A DNA stretch of 64,000 nt, from positions 1-64,000 of the forward strand of contig JAFROK010000058.1 of assembly GCA_017429695.1 (NCBI GenBank). The letters run 5' to 3'. Positions 33,454 through 42,248 of this stretch are shown here, in pieces. The first letter of the stretch is position 1; each line of letters begins with the position of its first letter. Source of the DNA: Clostridia bacterium. Lineage in GTDB: Bacteria > Bacillota > Clostridia > Christensenellales > Aristaeellaceae. The notes below the pieces were generated by a model that searched no databases, had not been told where the DNA came from, and worked only from the letters and a program-made list of their open reading frames with translations. Both the position numbers and the translations under genes were made by a program.

Positions 33454-33569
33454 GCTTCTTCGGGGACGGGTGCAATTCCCTACCGGCGGTACAGCCCGCG
33501 AACTGAGCCCTGCTCAGCCGACCCGGTCAGATTCCGGGGCCGACAGTATAGTCTGGATGAGAGAAGAAA
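33454..33569 (+). promoter_or_regulatory. FMN riboswitch (RFN element)
   Basis: The conserved RFN blocks are all present in order: TTCTTCGGGGACGGGTG, AATTCCCTACCGGCGGT, GCCCGCGA, a variable stem with CTGAGC / GCTCAG, CGGTCAGATTCCGGGGCCGA, and CAGTATAGTCTGGATGA, closing with GAGAAGAA that pairs with the opening TTCTTC. It binds FMN and switches off the downstream riboflavin transporter gene when flavin is plentiful. Confidence 0.95.
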
Positions 33570-33603
33570 CGGATATGTGCCCGGCGTTTTCGTGCCGGCC
33601 TTC

Positions 33604-33635
33604 CGCCCCTCAGAGCGAAGCTGCTTTGAGGGGCG
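33604..33635 (+). promoter_or_regulatory. Expression-platform hairpin between riboswitch and ribU
   Basis: CGCCCCTCA and TGAGGGGCG form a perfect 9-bp stem, extended inside by AGC / GCT. It is followed by CGCGCATTTATG, not a U-tract, and ends only 15 bases before the GGAGGG of ribU. Control may therefore act on translation or through Rho rather than intrinsic termination. Confidence 0.55.
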
Positions 33636-33662
33636 CGCGCATTTATGAAGGAGGGTATCCCT

Positions 33663-34265
33663 ATGACACAAAAAAAAGTCCAAAACTACTTCTCCGTCGG
33701 CAACCTCACCCGGATCGCCATCCTGGCCGCCCTGGCCTCGATCCTGTTCCTGGTTGAGATCCCGGTGGTCGCCTTCTACAAGCTGGACCTGAGCAACCTG
33801 CCGGTCCTGCTGGGCACCTTCTCGATGGGCGTGATTCCCGGGCTGGTCATTCTCCTGCTCAAGAGCCTCATCGGCCTGCTGCATTCCTCCAGCGTCGGCG
33901 TCGGAGAACTGGCGGACTTTATCATGGGCGCCGCGCTGATCATTCCCGCCGGCCTCATCTACCACCGGAACAAGACCCGGAAAAACGCGGTTATCGGTAT
34001 GGCCGCCGGAACAGTCTGCATGGTCGTCATCGGCATCCTGACCAACAAGTTCATCCTGCTCCCGTTCTATATTCAGTTCTATCCGTTCGTGCAGAGCATG
34101 GATGACATCCTGAAAATGGCCAAAGTCGGCGGCATCGATACCGAAGCCAAACTGCTGCTGCTGATCACCGGCCCCTTCAACCTGCTCAAAGGCGTCGTCC
34201 TGAGCCTGGTAACCGCCCTGATCTATAAACCGCTCAGCCCGATCCTGCACTCAAAGCTCCGCTGA
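33663..34265 (+). CDS. ribU: Riboflavin ECF transporter, substrate-specificity component
   Basis: A 200-residue membrane protein with about six hydrophobic segments. It captures riboflavin outside and works with a shared energising module (EcfA, EcfA', EcfT) that is not in this window. The family phrase ALASILFLVEIPVVAFYKLDLSNLP is close to the N-terminus, with GVIPGLVILLLKSLIGLLHSS following. The position directly behind an FMN riboswitch settles the substrate. The ATG at 33663 is chosen for its GGAGGG seven bases upstream. Confidence 0.93.
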   Translation: MTQKKVQNYFSVGNLTRIAILAALASILFLVEIPVVAFYKLDLSNLPVLLGTFSMGVIPGLVILLLKSLIGLLHSSSVGVGELADFIMGAALIIPAGLIYHRNKTRKNAVIGMAAGTVCMVVIGILTNKFILLPFYIQFYPFVQSMDDILKMAKVGGIDTEAKLLLLITGPFNLLKGVVLSLVTALIYKPLSPILHSKLR

Positions 34266-34313
34266 TTCCCCCCATCACATTCTGTAATTCTGCTGAAAGG
34301 AAAGACGACTTCT

Positions 34314-36053
34314 ATGCCCATGGATGGAGTAACGGTCGGCTTTGCCGCCCGGGAACTGGATCGGTTGCTGCAGGGCGGCCGGGTGGACAAAATCACCCAG
34401 CCGGAACATGATACCGTGGTCCTGGTCATCCGCGCCGACGGTGAAAACCGCCGGCTGCTGCTGTGCGCCTCTCCGAACAATGCCCGCTGCCACCTGACGA
34501 ACGAATCCTACTCCAATCCGCTGGAGCCACCGTCCCTGTGCATGCTCATGCGCAAACAGATTGCCGGCGCCCGGGTCACCGCCGTCCGCCAGGTGGAGGG
34601 CGACCGCATTATCCATGTGGATCTGGATGCCGTCAACGAGATGGGCGACCATGTGCTCCGCCGCATCGTGCTGGAAATCATGGGTCGCCATTCCAACCTG
34701 ATGCTGCTGGATGAGAACGGCCGCATCCTGGAAGCCGCCCGCCACGTAAGTCCGGATATGAGCCGGGTGCGCCAGGTGCAGCCCGGCATGGCTTACATGC
34801 CCCCGCCTGCCCAAGGCAAACTGAATCCGGAAACCCTGACCGTGGACAGCCTGCTGCAACGCCTGCAGGGCATGGAATCCGGCCGGTTTTCCCGGGCCGT
34901 AGCGGACCAGGTCACCGGCCTCAGCCGCCCCGTGGCGGAAGAACTGGCGTGCCGGGTACTGGCTCCCGGCGAGGAATGGCCGGAAAACCTCCCGGATGCA
35001 TGCGCGCGCCTGGCAGATCTCCTGCGCCGCCTGCCGGACATGGCGGATCCCCGCCTGCTGACGGATGAAAGCGGCAACGCGCTGGACGTGTTTGCCTTCC
35101 CTTACCTGAGCCGCGACCTGCGGTTCCAGAAGCCCTTCCCGACCCTGAGTGCCGCGCTGGACACATTCTTCAGCAGCCGGGATGCCCGGGACCGGCTGAA
35201 TCAGCGCAGCGCCTCCATGCTGCGGATGCTGAAGGGGCAGATTGAACGCTGTGAAAAGAAACTGGCCATGCAGGAGGAAGAACTGGCCTCCGCGGAGCGC
35301 ATGGACGAATACCGGCGCATGGGCGAAGCGCTCAACGCCAATCTGTACCAGCTGAAAAAAGGTATGACGGAAGCCGTCCTGCCCGACTGGTCCGATCCAA
35401 ACGGCGGAACAATCACCGTGCCGCTGGATCAGCGGCTCACGCCCGGACAGAACGCCCAGAAATATTTCAAAAAATACCAGAAAGCCCGCTCCGCCCGGGA
35501 AACCGCCGCGGTACAGCGTGATAAAACCCTGGAGGAACTGGATTACCTGGAAGGAATGCTGCTGGACCTGGATAAATGCGCCGGGGAAAGCGACCTGGAG
35601 GACATCCGGCAGGAACTGGTCCGCACCGGCTATATGAAACGGATCACAAACCGCCGCCAGCAGCGCCAGCTGCCGAAGAGCGAGCCTTCCCGCTTCGTTT
35701 CATCCGACGGAATCACCATTCTCGTCGGCAAGAACGCCGCCCAGAACGACCGGGTCACCCTTTCTGCAAAGCCGGATGAAATGTGGCTCCACGCCAAGGA
35801 TATGCCTGGCAGCCATGTCATCATCCAGGCGGAAGGCGATATCCCGCAGGAAACCATGAAGCAGGCGGCGCTCCTCGCCGCGTGGTTCAGCAAGGGCCAG
35901 CACAGCTCCATGGTGCCCATTGACTACACCCGCCGCCGGTATGTAAAGAAACCTTCCGGCGCTGCGCCCGGCAAAGTCATCTATACCCACCATAAAACCG
36001 CGTATATCACCCCGGACGAAGCGGAAGTCCGCCGCATCACCGGAACCCCATAA
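34314..36053 (+). CDS. rqcH: NFACT-family ribosome quality-control protein RqcH
   Basis: A 579-residue cytoplasmic protein. In Bacillota, RqcH binds stalled 50S subunits with peptidyl-tRNA and directs addition of C-terminal Ala tails that mark the peptide for decay; older annotation calls it fibronectin-binding protein. The NFACT-N domain begins DGVTVGFAARELDRLLQGGR, with the LEIMGRHSNLMLLD phrase near residue 125. A coiled coil covers about 285-440, and the NFACT-R domain has FVSSDGITILVGKNAAQND and DEMWLHAKDMPGSHVII, ending with PIDYTRRRYVKKPSGAAPG. Length is normal. It follows ribU after 48 bp and may be read from the same transcript. Confidence 0.93.
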   Translation: MPMDGVTVGFAARELDRLLQGGRVDKITQPEHDTVVLVIRADGENRRLLLCASPNNARCHLTNESYSNPLEPPSLCMLMRKQIAGARVTAVRQVEGDRIIHVDLDAVNEMGDHVLRRIVLEIMGRHSNLMLLDENGRILEAARHVSPDMSRVRQVQPGMAYMPPPAQGKLNPETLTVDSLLQRLQGMESGRFSRAVADQVTGLSRPVAEELACRVLAPGEEWPENLPDACARLADLLRRLPDMADPRLLTDESGNALDVFAFPYLSRDLRFQKPFPTLSAALDTFFSSRDARDRLNQRSASMLRMLKGQIERCEKKLAMQEEELASAERMDEYRRMGEALNANLYQLKKGMTEAVLPDWSDPNGGTITVPLDQRLTPGQNAQKYFKKYQKARSARETAAVQRDKTLEELDYLEGMLLDLDKCAGESDLEDIRQELVRTGYMKRITNRRQQRQLPKSEPSRFVSSDGITILVGKNAAQNDRVTLSAKPDEMWLHAKDMPGSHVIIQAEGDIPQETMKQAALLAAWFSKGQHSSMVPIDYTRRRYVKKPSGAAPGKVIYTHHKTAYITPDEAEVRRITGTP

Positions 36054-36071
36054 CCACATGACCTTGTACAG

Positions 36072-36098
36072 GGCCGGAGTCAGATTCTCCGGCCTTTT
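36072..36098 (+). terminator. Terminator of the ribU-rqcH transcript
   Basis: A perfect 8-bp stem GGCCGGAG / CTCCGGCC with a 7-nt loop followed by TTTTCC lies 18 bp past the rqcH stop. Confidence 0.85.
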
Positions 36099-36114
36099 CC
36101 TGTCCCCCTGGCTC

Positions 36115-36135
36115 TAATCACTAACCACTAATCAC
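36115..36135. repeat. Second locus of the 7-bp repeat, three TAAYCAC units
   Basis: TAATCAC, TAACCAC, TAATCAC in tandem, the same unit family as at 13423-13457, here just past the rqcH terminator. Confidence 0.8.
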
Positions 36136-36184
36136 TGACATTGCATTCTTTCCGTCTTTTCCCGCAAACCCCTGTCTTTCTCTG

Positions 36185-36213
36185 TTGACCGGACCGGGCA
36201 AAGAACCTATAAT
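36185..36213 (+). promoter_or_regulatory. Promoter of the 2-oxoacid oxidoreductase operon
   Basis: TTGACC (36185-36190) and TATAAT (36208-36213) are 17 bp apart, 35 bp ahead of the TTG start at 36248. Confidence 0.85.
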
Positions 36214-36247
36214 GGTCGTTAGCAATTATGTAAGGAGGCGGAACACC

Positions 36248-36451
36248 TTGGCCAAACTGACCATTGACCGCGAAACCTGCAAGGGCTGCGGCCTGTGTGC
36301 CGACGCCTGCCCGAAGCACCTGCTTGCCCTGAGCAAGGAAATCAATGCCAAAGGCTATCACCCCATCGGCATTGAAGAGCAGGACAAATGCATCGGCTGC
36401 GCGTTCTGCGCCCGTATGTGTCCGGATGCTGTCATTAAAGTAGAAAAATAA
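36248..36451 (+). CDS. 2-oxoacid:ferredoxin oxidoreductase, delta (ferredoxin-like) subunit
   Basis: A 67-residue protein with two 4Fe-4S clusters: CKGCGLCADACP near residue 10 and CIGCAFCARMCP near 47. It carries electrons from the catalytic core to free ferredoxin. I start at the TTG at 36248, nine bases after AGGAGG; an ATG further upstream would overlap the promoter region and lacks a ribosome site. It is the first of four genes in the order delta, alpha, beta, gamma. Confidence 0.88.
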   Translation: MAKLTIDRETCKGCGLCADACPKHLLALSKEINAKGYHPIGIEEQDKCIGCAFCARMCPDAVIKVEK

Positions 36452-36466
36452 GGAGGAAGCGTATCC

Positions 36467-37543
36467 ATGGGTCAGAAAATGCTCATGAAGGGAAACGAGG
36501 CCATCGCTGAAGCCGCCATCCAGGCCGGATGCCGCTTCTTCTTCGGCTACCCGATTACCCCCCAGAACCAGATTCCCGAATACATGTCCAAGCGGCTGCC
36601 GAAAATCGAGGGCGGCTGTTTCCTGCAGGCGGAGAGCGAAGTTGCCGCCATTAACATGGTCTACGGTGCAGCCGGTGCCGGCGCCCGGGTCATGACCTCT
36701 TCTTCCAGTCCGGGAATTTCCCTGAAGCAGGAAGGCATCAGCTATATCGTCGGCGCCGAACTGCCCTGCGTCATCGTCAATATGGTGCGCGGCGGCCCCG
36801 GCCTCGGTTCCATCCAGCCCGCCCAGAGCGACTATTACCAGTCCACCCGCGGCGGCGGCCATGGCGACTACCGGATGCTCGTGCTGGCTCCCTCCTCCGT
36901 GCAGGAAGCGGTCGAGCTGACGCAGGAAGCCTTCGACCTGGCGGACAAGTACCGCAATCCCGTGCTGGTCATGGGCGACGGACTCATCGGCCAGATGATG
37001 GAACCGGTGGAAATGCCGGAACATAAGGAGAGAACCGACCTGCCTCCCAAGACCTGGGCAGCCACCGGTTGGAAACCCGGCTGCGGCAGGGACCGGGCGG
37101 TCATCAACTCCCTGTATATCGATCCCGCCGTACTGGAAAAGCACGTCAATAAGCTCTACGAAAAGTATGCCGTCATGGAGCAGACCGAATGCCGCTGGCA
37201 GGAGGAAATGACGGATGACGCGGACTATGTGATCGTCGCCTATGGCACCACTGCCCGCATCGCCCGCAGCGCCATGCGCAAGCTTCGCGCCGAAGGCATC
37301 AAGGCCGGCCTGATCCGGCCTATCACCCTGTGGCCCTTCCCGGCCGCCCCGATCGCGAAAGCCGCGGAACACGCGAAAGCTTTCCTGACCGTGGAAATGA
37401 GCATGGGCCAGATGGTGGATGACGTCAAACTGGCTGTCGAAGGCAAAAAGCCGGTTCACTTCTTCGGACGCACCGGCGGCATCGTGCCCACCGTGCGCGA
37501 GATCGTTACCCAGGTTGAAACGCTGGCAAAGGAGGGGAAATAA
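36467..37543 (+). CDS. 2-oxoacid:ferredoxin oxidoreductase, alpha subunit (VorB/KorA type)
   Basis: A 358-residue cytoplasmic subunit of the enzyme that oxidatively decarboxylates a 2-oxoacid to its acyl-CoA while reducing ferredoxin. The N-terminus [20 protein letters not shown] and [12 protein letters not shown] is the pyrimidine-binding domain; [16 protein letters not shown] and [19 protein letters not shown] follow. These phrases fit best the branched-chain (3-methyl-2-oxobutanoate) or 2-oxoglutarate group; the two are hard to separate by eye. Ribosome site AGGAGG; 15 bp after the delta gene. Confidence 0.9.
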   Translation: MGQKMLMKGNEAIAEAAIQAGCRFFFGYPITPQNQIPEYMSKRLPKIEGGCFLQAESEVAAINMVYGAAGAGARVMTSSSSPGISLKQEGISYIVGAELPCVIVNMVRGGPGLGSIQPAQSDYYQSTRGGGHGDYRMLVLAPSSVQEAVELTQEAFDLADKYRNPVLVMGDGLIGQMMEPVEMPEHKERTDLPPKTWAATGWKPGCGRDRAVINSLYIDPAVLEKHVNKLYEKYAVMEQTECRWQEEMTDDADYVIVAYGTTARIARSAMRKLRAEGIKAGLIRPITLWPFPAAPIAKAAEHAKAFLTVEMSMGQMVDDVKLAVEGKKPVHFFGRTGGIVPTVREIVTQVETLAKEGK

Positions 37544-37545
37544 GC

Positions 37546-38283
<738 letters not shown>

Positions 38284-38286
38284 TCC

Positions 38287-38823
38287 ATGGAAGCTCAATT
38301 TCTGATTGCCGGTTTCGGCGGCCAGGGCGTACTGCTCATCGGGCAGCTGCTGGCCAAGGCAGCCATGCATGAGGGGATGAACGTCTCCTGGATGCCTTCC
38401 TACGGTCCGGAAATGCGCGGTGGCGAAGCGAACTGCGCTGTGGTTATTTCCGATGAGCCCATCGGCTCTCCCCTGGTTACGGAGATCCCGATCGCCGTCA
38501 TCATGAACAAGCCCAGCATGATCAAATTCACCCCCGCCATGGAAAAGGGCGGTATCATGCTGTACAACTCCTCCCTGATCGATATCACCCCGGACCGGGA
38601 CGATATCACCGCAATCCCGGTGGACTGCAACGGCATTGCCGAAGCGTTGGGAAACGCCCGCACGGCCAATATGGTCATGCTTGGCGCGATCATCGCCAAG
38701 ACCGGCGTGATCTCCATTGATTCCGCCATGGAGGCCCTGAAGGTCACCTTCGGGCCCAAGAAGGAGCACCTGCTCCCCATCAACCGCCAGGCGATGGAAA
38801 AAGGCGCAGAGGCGGTCAAATAA
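38287..38823 (+). CDS. 2-oxoacid:ferredoxin oxidoreductase, gamma subunit
   Basis: A 178-residue subunit of the POR gamma family. Its Rossmann-like N-terminus FLIAGFGGQGVLLIGQLLAK is the family signature and binds coenzyme A in characterised relatives; SWMPSYGPEMRGGEANCAV follows near residue 37. It is the last gene of the operon and is followed by a strong terminator. With the other three subunits it completes the heterotetramer. Confidence 0.92.
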   Translation: MEAQFLIAGFGGQGVLLIGQLLAKAAMHEGMNVSWMPSYGPEMRGGEANCAVVISDEPIGSPLVTEIPIAVIMNKPSMIKFTPAMEKGGIMLYNSSLIDITPDRDDITAIPVDCNGIAEALGNARTANMVMLGAIIAKTGVISIDSAMEALKVTFGPKKEHLLPINRQAMEKGAEAVK

Positions 38824-38842
38824 CTCTTCCCGGTATTCACAG

Positions 38843-38872
38843 GCTGCGGGCAGATATTGCTCGCAGCTTTTT
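38843..38872 (+). terminator. Terminator of the oxidoreductase operon
   Basis: GCTGCG / CGCAGC with an inner GCA / TGC stem, followed by TTTTTC, 20 bp past the gamma gene stop. Confidence 0.85.
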
Positions 38873-38897
38873 CATATAAACAGAACAACATAAAAAC

Positions 38898-38926
38898 TTG
38901 AATTCATATGTGCTCCTGTTTAAAAT
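38898..38926 (+). promoter_or_regulatory. Promoter of the NhaC-type antiporter gene
   Basis: TTGAAT (38898-38903) and TAAAAT (38921-38926) are 17 bp apart, 39 bp ahead of the GTG start. Confidence 0.7.
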
Positions 38927-38964
38927 AGCGCTGGTTTGAACAATGCATAAAGGAGGGTTTATCT

Positions 38965-40686
38965 GTGAGAAAACGTATGCGCCGGGGATTCATCTGCTGC
39001 CTGCTGATGATGCTCCTGGCAGTGGCCGTTATGCCGATCCTGGCGGAGCAAACCACCGAAACCGCGGTGACCGAATCCGTCGCGGTGGAAACGGCCGAAT
39101 CCGCCGAAGCGGAACCTGCCGCTGAAGAAGCGGAAGCTGAAGAGGAAGCGGCGGAAGAAACAAAGGAAGACCTTCAGGCCGGTTCCTTTGTCAACACCTT
39201 CTGGTCCCTTGTGCCGCCGATCATCGCGATCATCCTGGCGCTCCTGACCAAGGAAGTCTATTCTTCCCTGTTCTTCGGTATTCTTTCCGGCAGCCTGCTG
39301 TATACCAATTTCCATCTGGAAAACACCATGAAGCGCGTCTTCACCTACGGTTTTGTGGATTCCGTCGCGGAAGCCGGCCATATCGGTATCCTGGTGTTTC
39401 TGGTGCTTCTGGGCATGATCGTCGTCCTGATGAACAGCGCAGGCGGCAGCGCCGCTTTCGGACGCTGGGCCCAGAAGCATATCCATACCCGGGTCGGCGC
39501 GCAGCTGGCCACCATCCTGCTGGGTATCCTGATCTTCATCGACGACTATTTCAACTGCCTCACCGTCGGCAGCGTCATGCGTCCTGTAACAGATAAACAT
39601 AAAGTATCCAGGGCCAAGCTGGCTTATCTGATTGACGCCACCGCCGCGCCGGTCTGCATCATCGCCCCCATCAGTTCCTGGGCCGCGGCGGTTGCCGCTT
39701 TCGCCGGCGAATCCGGCGGCCTTACCCTGTTTATCAACGCAATTCCCTTCAATTTCTATGCCCTGCTGACCATCGTCATGATGGTCGGCATGGTCATGAT
39801 GAAAGTGGAATATGGCCCCATGGCTGCCTTTGAGAGAACCGCGGTTCAGACCGGTGATCTTTTCTCCGGCAAGAATCCGTATGTCACAGACGACGAAGAA
39901 GCCGATAACGAAAAGGGTAAAGTCATGTACCTGCTGCTGCCTGTGATCGTGCTGGTCATTTTCTGCGCGCTCGGCATGCTGTATACCGGCGGATTCTTCT
40001 CCGGCGTCGATTTCATTACCGCCTTCTCCGAGTCGGACGCTTCAGTCGGGCTGATGCTGGGCTCATTCTTCGCGATTGTGTTCACCGTCATCTATTACCT
40101 GGCTTCCGGTGCCATGAAGTTCAAGGATATGATGGAAAGCCTGCCCAACGGCTTCAAGGCCATGGTGCCCGCCATCCTGATCCTGATCTTTGCCTGGACG
40201 CTGAACGGTGTCACTTCGGACCTCGGCGCCAAGGCCTATGTGGCAGATGTGGTCAGCAGCGGAGCCGGCGGCCTTGATCGCTTCCTCCCGGCCATCATCT
40301 TCCTTGTTGCCTGCCTGCTGGCTTTTGCCACCGGCACCAGCTGGGGAACCTTCAGTATGCTGATTCCGATCGTGCTGAATGTATTCCCGGCGGGCAATGC
40401 CCTGTCAATCGTCAGCATCGCGGCCTGCCTGGCCGGCGCGGTCTGCGGCGACCACTGCTCCCCCATTTCGGATACGACGATTATGTCCTCCGCCGGCGCG
40501 CAGTGTGACCACCTGGACCATGTCCGCACCCAGCTGCCCTATGCTGTTACCTGTGCCGGCGTTTCCTTCCTGACCTATATCATCGCCGGTTTCATCCCCA
40601 ATGCCTGGGTCGCGCTTCCCGCCGGCATCGTCCTGATGCTCGCATCCCTGTTCGTGATCCGCCTGAAAGCAAAGCCAAACGCATAA
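38965..40686 (+). CDS. nhaC: NhaC-family Na+/H+ antiporter with acidic N-terminal extension
   Basis: A 573-residue membrane protein with about eleven to thirteen hydrophobic segments. It begins with a signal-like helix (FICCLLMMLLAVAVMPILA) and an extracytoplasmic Glu/Ala/Thr-rich stretch of about 45 residues before the transporter core at about 75. The core has IFIDDYFNCLTVGSVMRPVTD, APVCIIAPISSWAAA, ATGTSWGTFSMLIPI and GDHCSPISDTTIMSSAGA, all typical of NhaC/TetM-like antiporters, including the Asp residues that carry ions. It starts at a GTG eight bases after AGGAGGG. It would tune the Na+ gradient that the Rnf complex may build. Confidence 0.9.
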   Translation: MRKRMRRGFICCLLMMLLAVAVMPILAEQTTETAVTESVAVETAESAEAEPAAEEAEAEEEAAEETKEDLQAGSFVNTFWSLVPPIIAIILALLTKEVYSSLFFGILSGSLLYTNFHLENTMKRVFTYGFVDSVAEAGHIGILVFLVLLGMIVVLMNSAGGSAAFGRWAQKHIHTRVGAQLATILLGILIFIDDYFNCLTVGSVMRPVTDKHKVSRAKLAYLIDATAAPVCIIAPISSWAAAVAAFAGESGGLTLFINAIPFNFYALLTIVMMVGMVMMKVEYGPMAAFERTAVQTGDLFSGKNPYVTDDEEADNEKGKVMYLLLPVIVLVIFCALGMLYTGGFFSGVDFITAFSESDASVGLMLGSFFAIVFTVIYYLASGAMKFKDMMESLPNGFKAMVPAILILIFAWTLNGVTSDLGAKAYVADVVSSGAGGLDRFLPAIIFLVACLLAFATGTSWGTFSMLIPIVLNVFPAGNALSIVSIAACLAGAVCGDHCSPISDTTIMSSAGAQCDHLDHVRTQLPYAVTCAGVSFLTYIIAGFIPNAWVALPAGIVLMLASLFVIRLKAKPNA

Positions 40687-40702
40687 TCATTCCCACAAAA
40701 AG

Positions 40703-40733
40703 AACCGCGAGCCTCTGCCCGCGGTTTTTTTTT
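40703..40733 (+). terminator. Strong intrinsic terminator after the antiporter gene
   Basis: AACCGCG / CGCGGTT stem, 10-nt loop, followed by a run of nine T. Confidence 0.92.
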
Positions 40734-40740
40734 CATGTTT

Positions 40741-40832
40741 CCCTGGAGGCAATCGTAAAGCCCCTGGTATTCAATCACTTAATAAGCATACTGCCCGAAG
40801 GGGTCCAGGGGGCGATCGGAAAGCCCCCTGGT
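40741..40832. repeat. Duplicated hairpin element between convergent genes
   Basis: Two related copies, one at about 40742-40772 (CTGGAGGCAATCGTAAAGCC then CCTGG) and one at 40805-40833 (perfect CCAGGGGGC / GCCCCCTGG stem with loop GATCGGAAA), share the core GGCxATCGxAAAGCCCC and the tail CTGGTAT. The second ends just before the stop codon of the convergent hydrolase gene. Confidence 0.7.
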
Positions 40833-40833
40833 A

Positions 40834-42051
40834 TCACTTCACTGCCACAGCAGTAATCGTAAACTTCTTATTCTTATCCGTCACCCGGATTTCCACCGTA
40901 TGTTCCGCAGCCTCCGCTTCATCCAGCGGCAGCACAATCTCGCTCTGATTCCACTTCCCGGGGCCGCCCTTCAGGGTCATCACGACTTTTCCGTCTACCA
41001 GGATCTCCGCCTCGCCGAAGGAGCCCTCTGCGGAAGCCTTCCATGCAATCAGGCACTTGGAGAATGTTCCCGTAATGGTCATCGGCTCTTCCGAATTGCC
41101 GGCTTCATGGAAATAGTTCTTGCCGCATACCCAGCCCACCGGCTTGTTCTTGTAAGTACCGATATCCGTGGAATCAAATCCCCCGCGGTTGATCGTTACC
41201 CCTTCCGGTTCCGTATCGGCATAAAGGGTTTTCAGGCCCATGAAATCCGTTCCATAGGCCGGATCCACATCCAGGTTCACATCCGCCGCGTCCGTTTCCT
41301 TTGCCGCCGCGTCGGCAATTGCCTGCATCAGGCAGTCGCACATAATCCGGTGGCCCGTGGAATTCGGGTGATACTCGTCAAAGAAGAAATCCTTTTTCGT
41401 AATTTCCTTTTCCACGTGGGGATAGATTCCGTCCGGAATAGAAACCATCATCAGGTCGTACACATCACCGATCTTCCGCAGTTCTTCCTGGATGTTCCAT
41501 CCGTCGTCCCGCATGGAAAACAGGATGATCACGGCCGGCTCATTCGGCTGCTGCAGCACTTCCTTCACCATAGATTCGAAGCACCGGTGTCCGCTGGGTT
41601 CTCCCCAGTCGTTCACCGCGAATTCGATCACCACTAGGTCCGGATATCCGTCAGGATCCGTTTCCGGCACCCGGTCAATGATATCCCGTTTGAACCGCAT
41701 CAGGCCGAAGGTGGAAGGTGTTCCGCCGACGCCGGCGTTCACCAGCGACACGTTGCTGCCGTTATCCACGCCGTAGGTATTTCCGAAGCGCACGGCAAAC
41801 CGCCGGGCCCAGCATTCGTCATAATTGGACGCGCCGGCGCCTTCCGTGATGGATCCGCCCATCGTGCCGATGGTGATCTGCTCCCCGGCCTGTGCCTTTT
41901 CAATCACCTTCTTCAGCCGCACGTTGTTGCCGATCCGCATCTCCGCTGCCTTCAGCGCTTCCGGATACCAGTCCTGTTCAAAAAACTCACCCATTGCCGT
42001 CCCTCCCACAATCATCATGCATACCAGCAGGAATGCCGCAAACCGTTTCAT
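40834..42051 (-). CDS. Secreted SGNH/GDSL hydrolase with C-terminal binding domain
   Basis: A 405-residue exported enzyme. A signal peptide (RFAAFLLVCMMIVGGTAMG) precedes the SGNH fold: block I GTMGGSITEGAGASN near residue 65, block III VVIEFAVNDWGE near 145 and the catalytic Asp/His in FDEYHPNSTGHRI near 225. The last 110 residues are beta-rich (GTFSKCLIAWKASAEGSF; VEIRVTDKNKKFTITAV) and look like an extra carbohydrate-binding module. It probably de-esterifies plant cell-wall sugars outside the cell. Ribosome site AGGAGG. It lies past the terminator of the rnf operon and has its own start region. Confidence 0.85.
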   Translation of the reverse strand: MKRFAAFLLVCMMIVGGTAMGEFFEQDWYPEALKAAEMRIGNNVRLKKVIEKAQAGEQITIGTMGGSITEGAGASNYDECWARRFAVRFGNTYGVDNGSNVSLVNAGVGGTPSTFGLMRFKRDIIDRVPETDPDGYPDLVVIEFAVNDWGEPSGHRCFESMVKEVLQQPNEPAVIILFSMRDDGWNIQEELRKIGDVYDLMMVSIPDGIYPHVEKEITKKDFFFDEYHPNSTGHRIMCDCLMQAIADAAAKETDAADVNLDVDPAYGTDFMGLKTLYADTEPEGVTINRGGFDSTDIGTYKNKPVGWVCGKNYFHEAGNSEEPMTITGTFSKCLIAWKASAEGSFGEAEILVDGKVVMTLKGGPGKWNQSEIVLPLDEAEAAEHTVEIRVTDKNKKFTITAVAVK

Positions 42052-42148
42052 TGTCCATCCTCCTGTTACCGATAGTAATCATATTTGCCGGACGCTATTT
42101 TACCATGCCGTCCGAAACAAAACAACCCGCCTGGAACTGATGCGTTTG

Positions 42149-42178
42149 AAAAAGGAGTCCCCGCATTGCAGAGACTCC
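42149..42178 (-). terminator. Terminator of the rnf operon
   Basis: On the minus strand GGAGTC / GACTCC with a 13-nt loop is followed by TTTTTC, about 70 bp beyond the stop of the FAD protein gene. Confidence 0.7.
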
Positions 42179-42248
42179 CTTTCTGTCTGAAAAAAATTCA
42201 GTTGATTTTTACCAGGATTTTGTTTACTGCTACTGCAACCGCAGCGGA

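Noticed and set aside
36185-36247. Longer N-terminus of the delta subunit
   Set aside because: It would begin inside the -35 box of the promoter at 36185; the TTG at 36248 has a good ribosome site.
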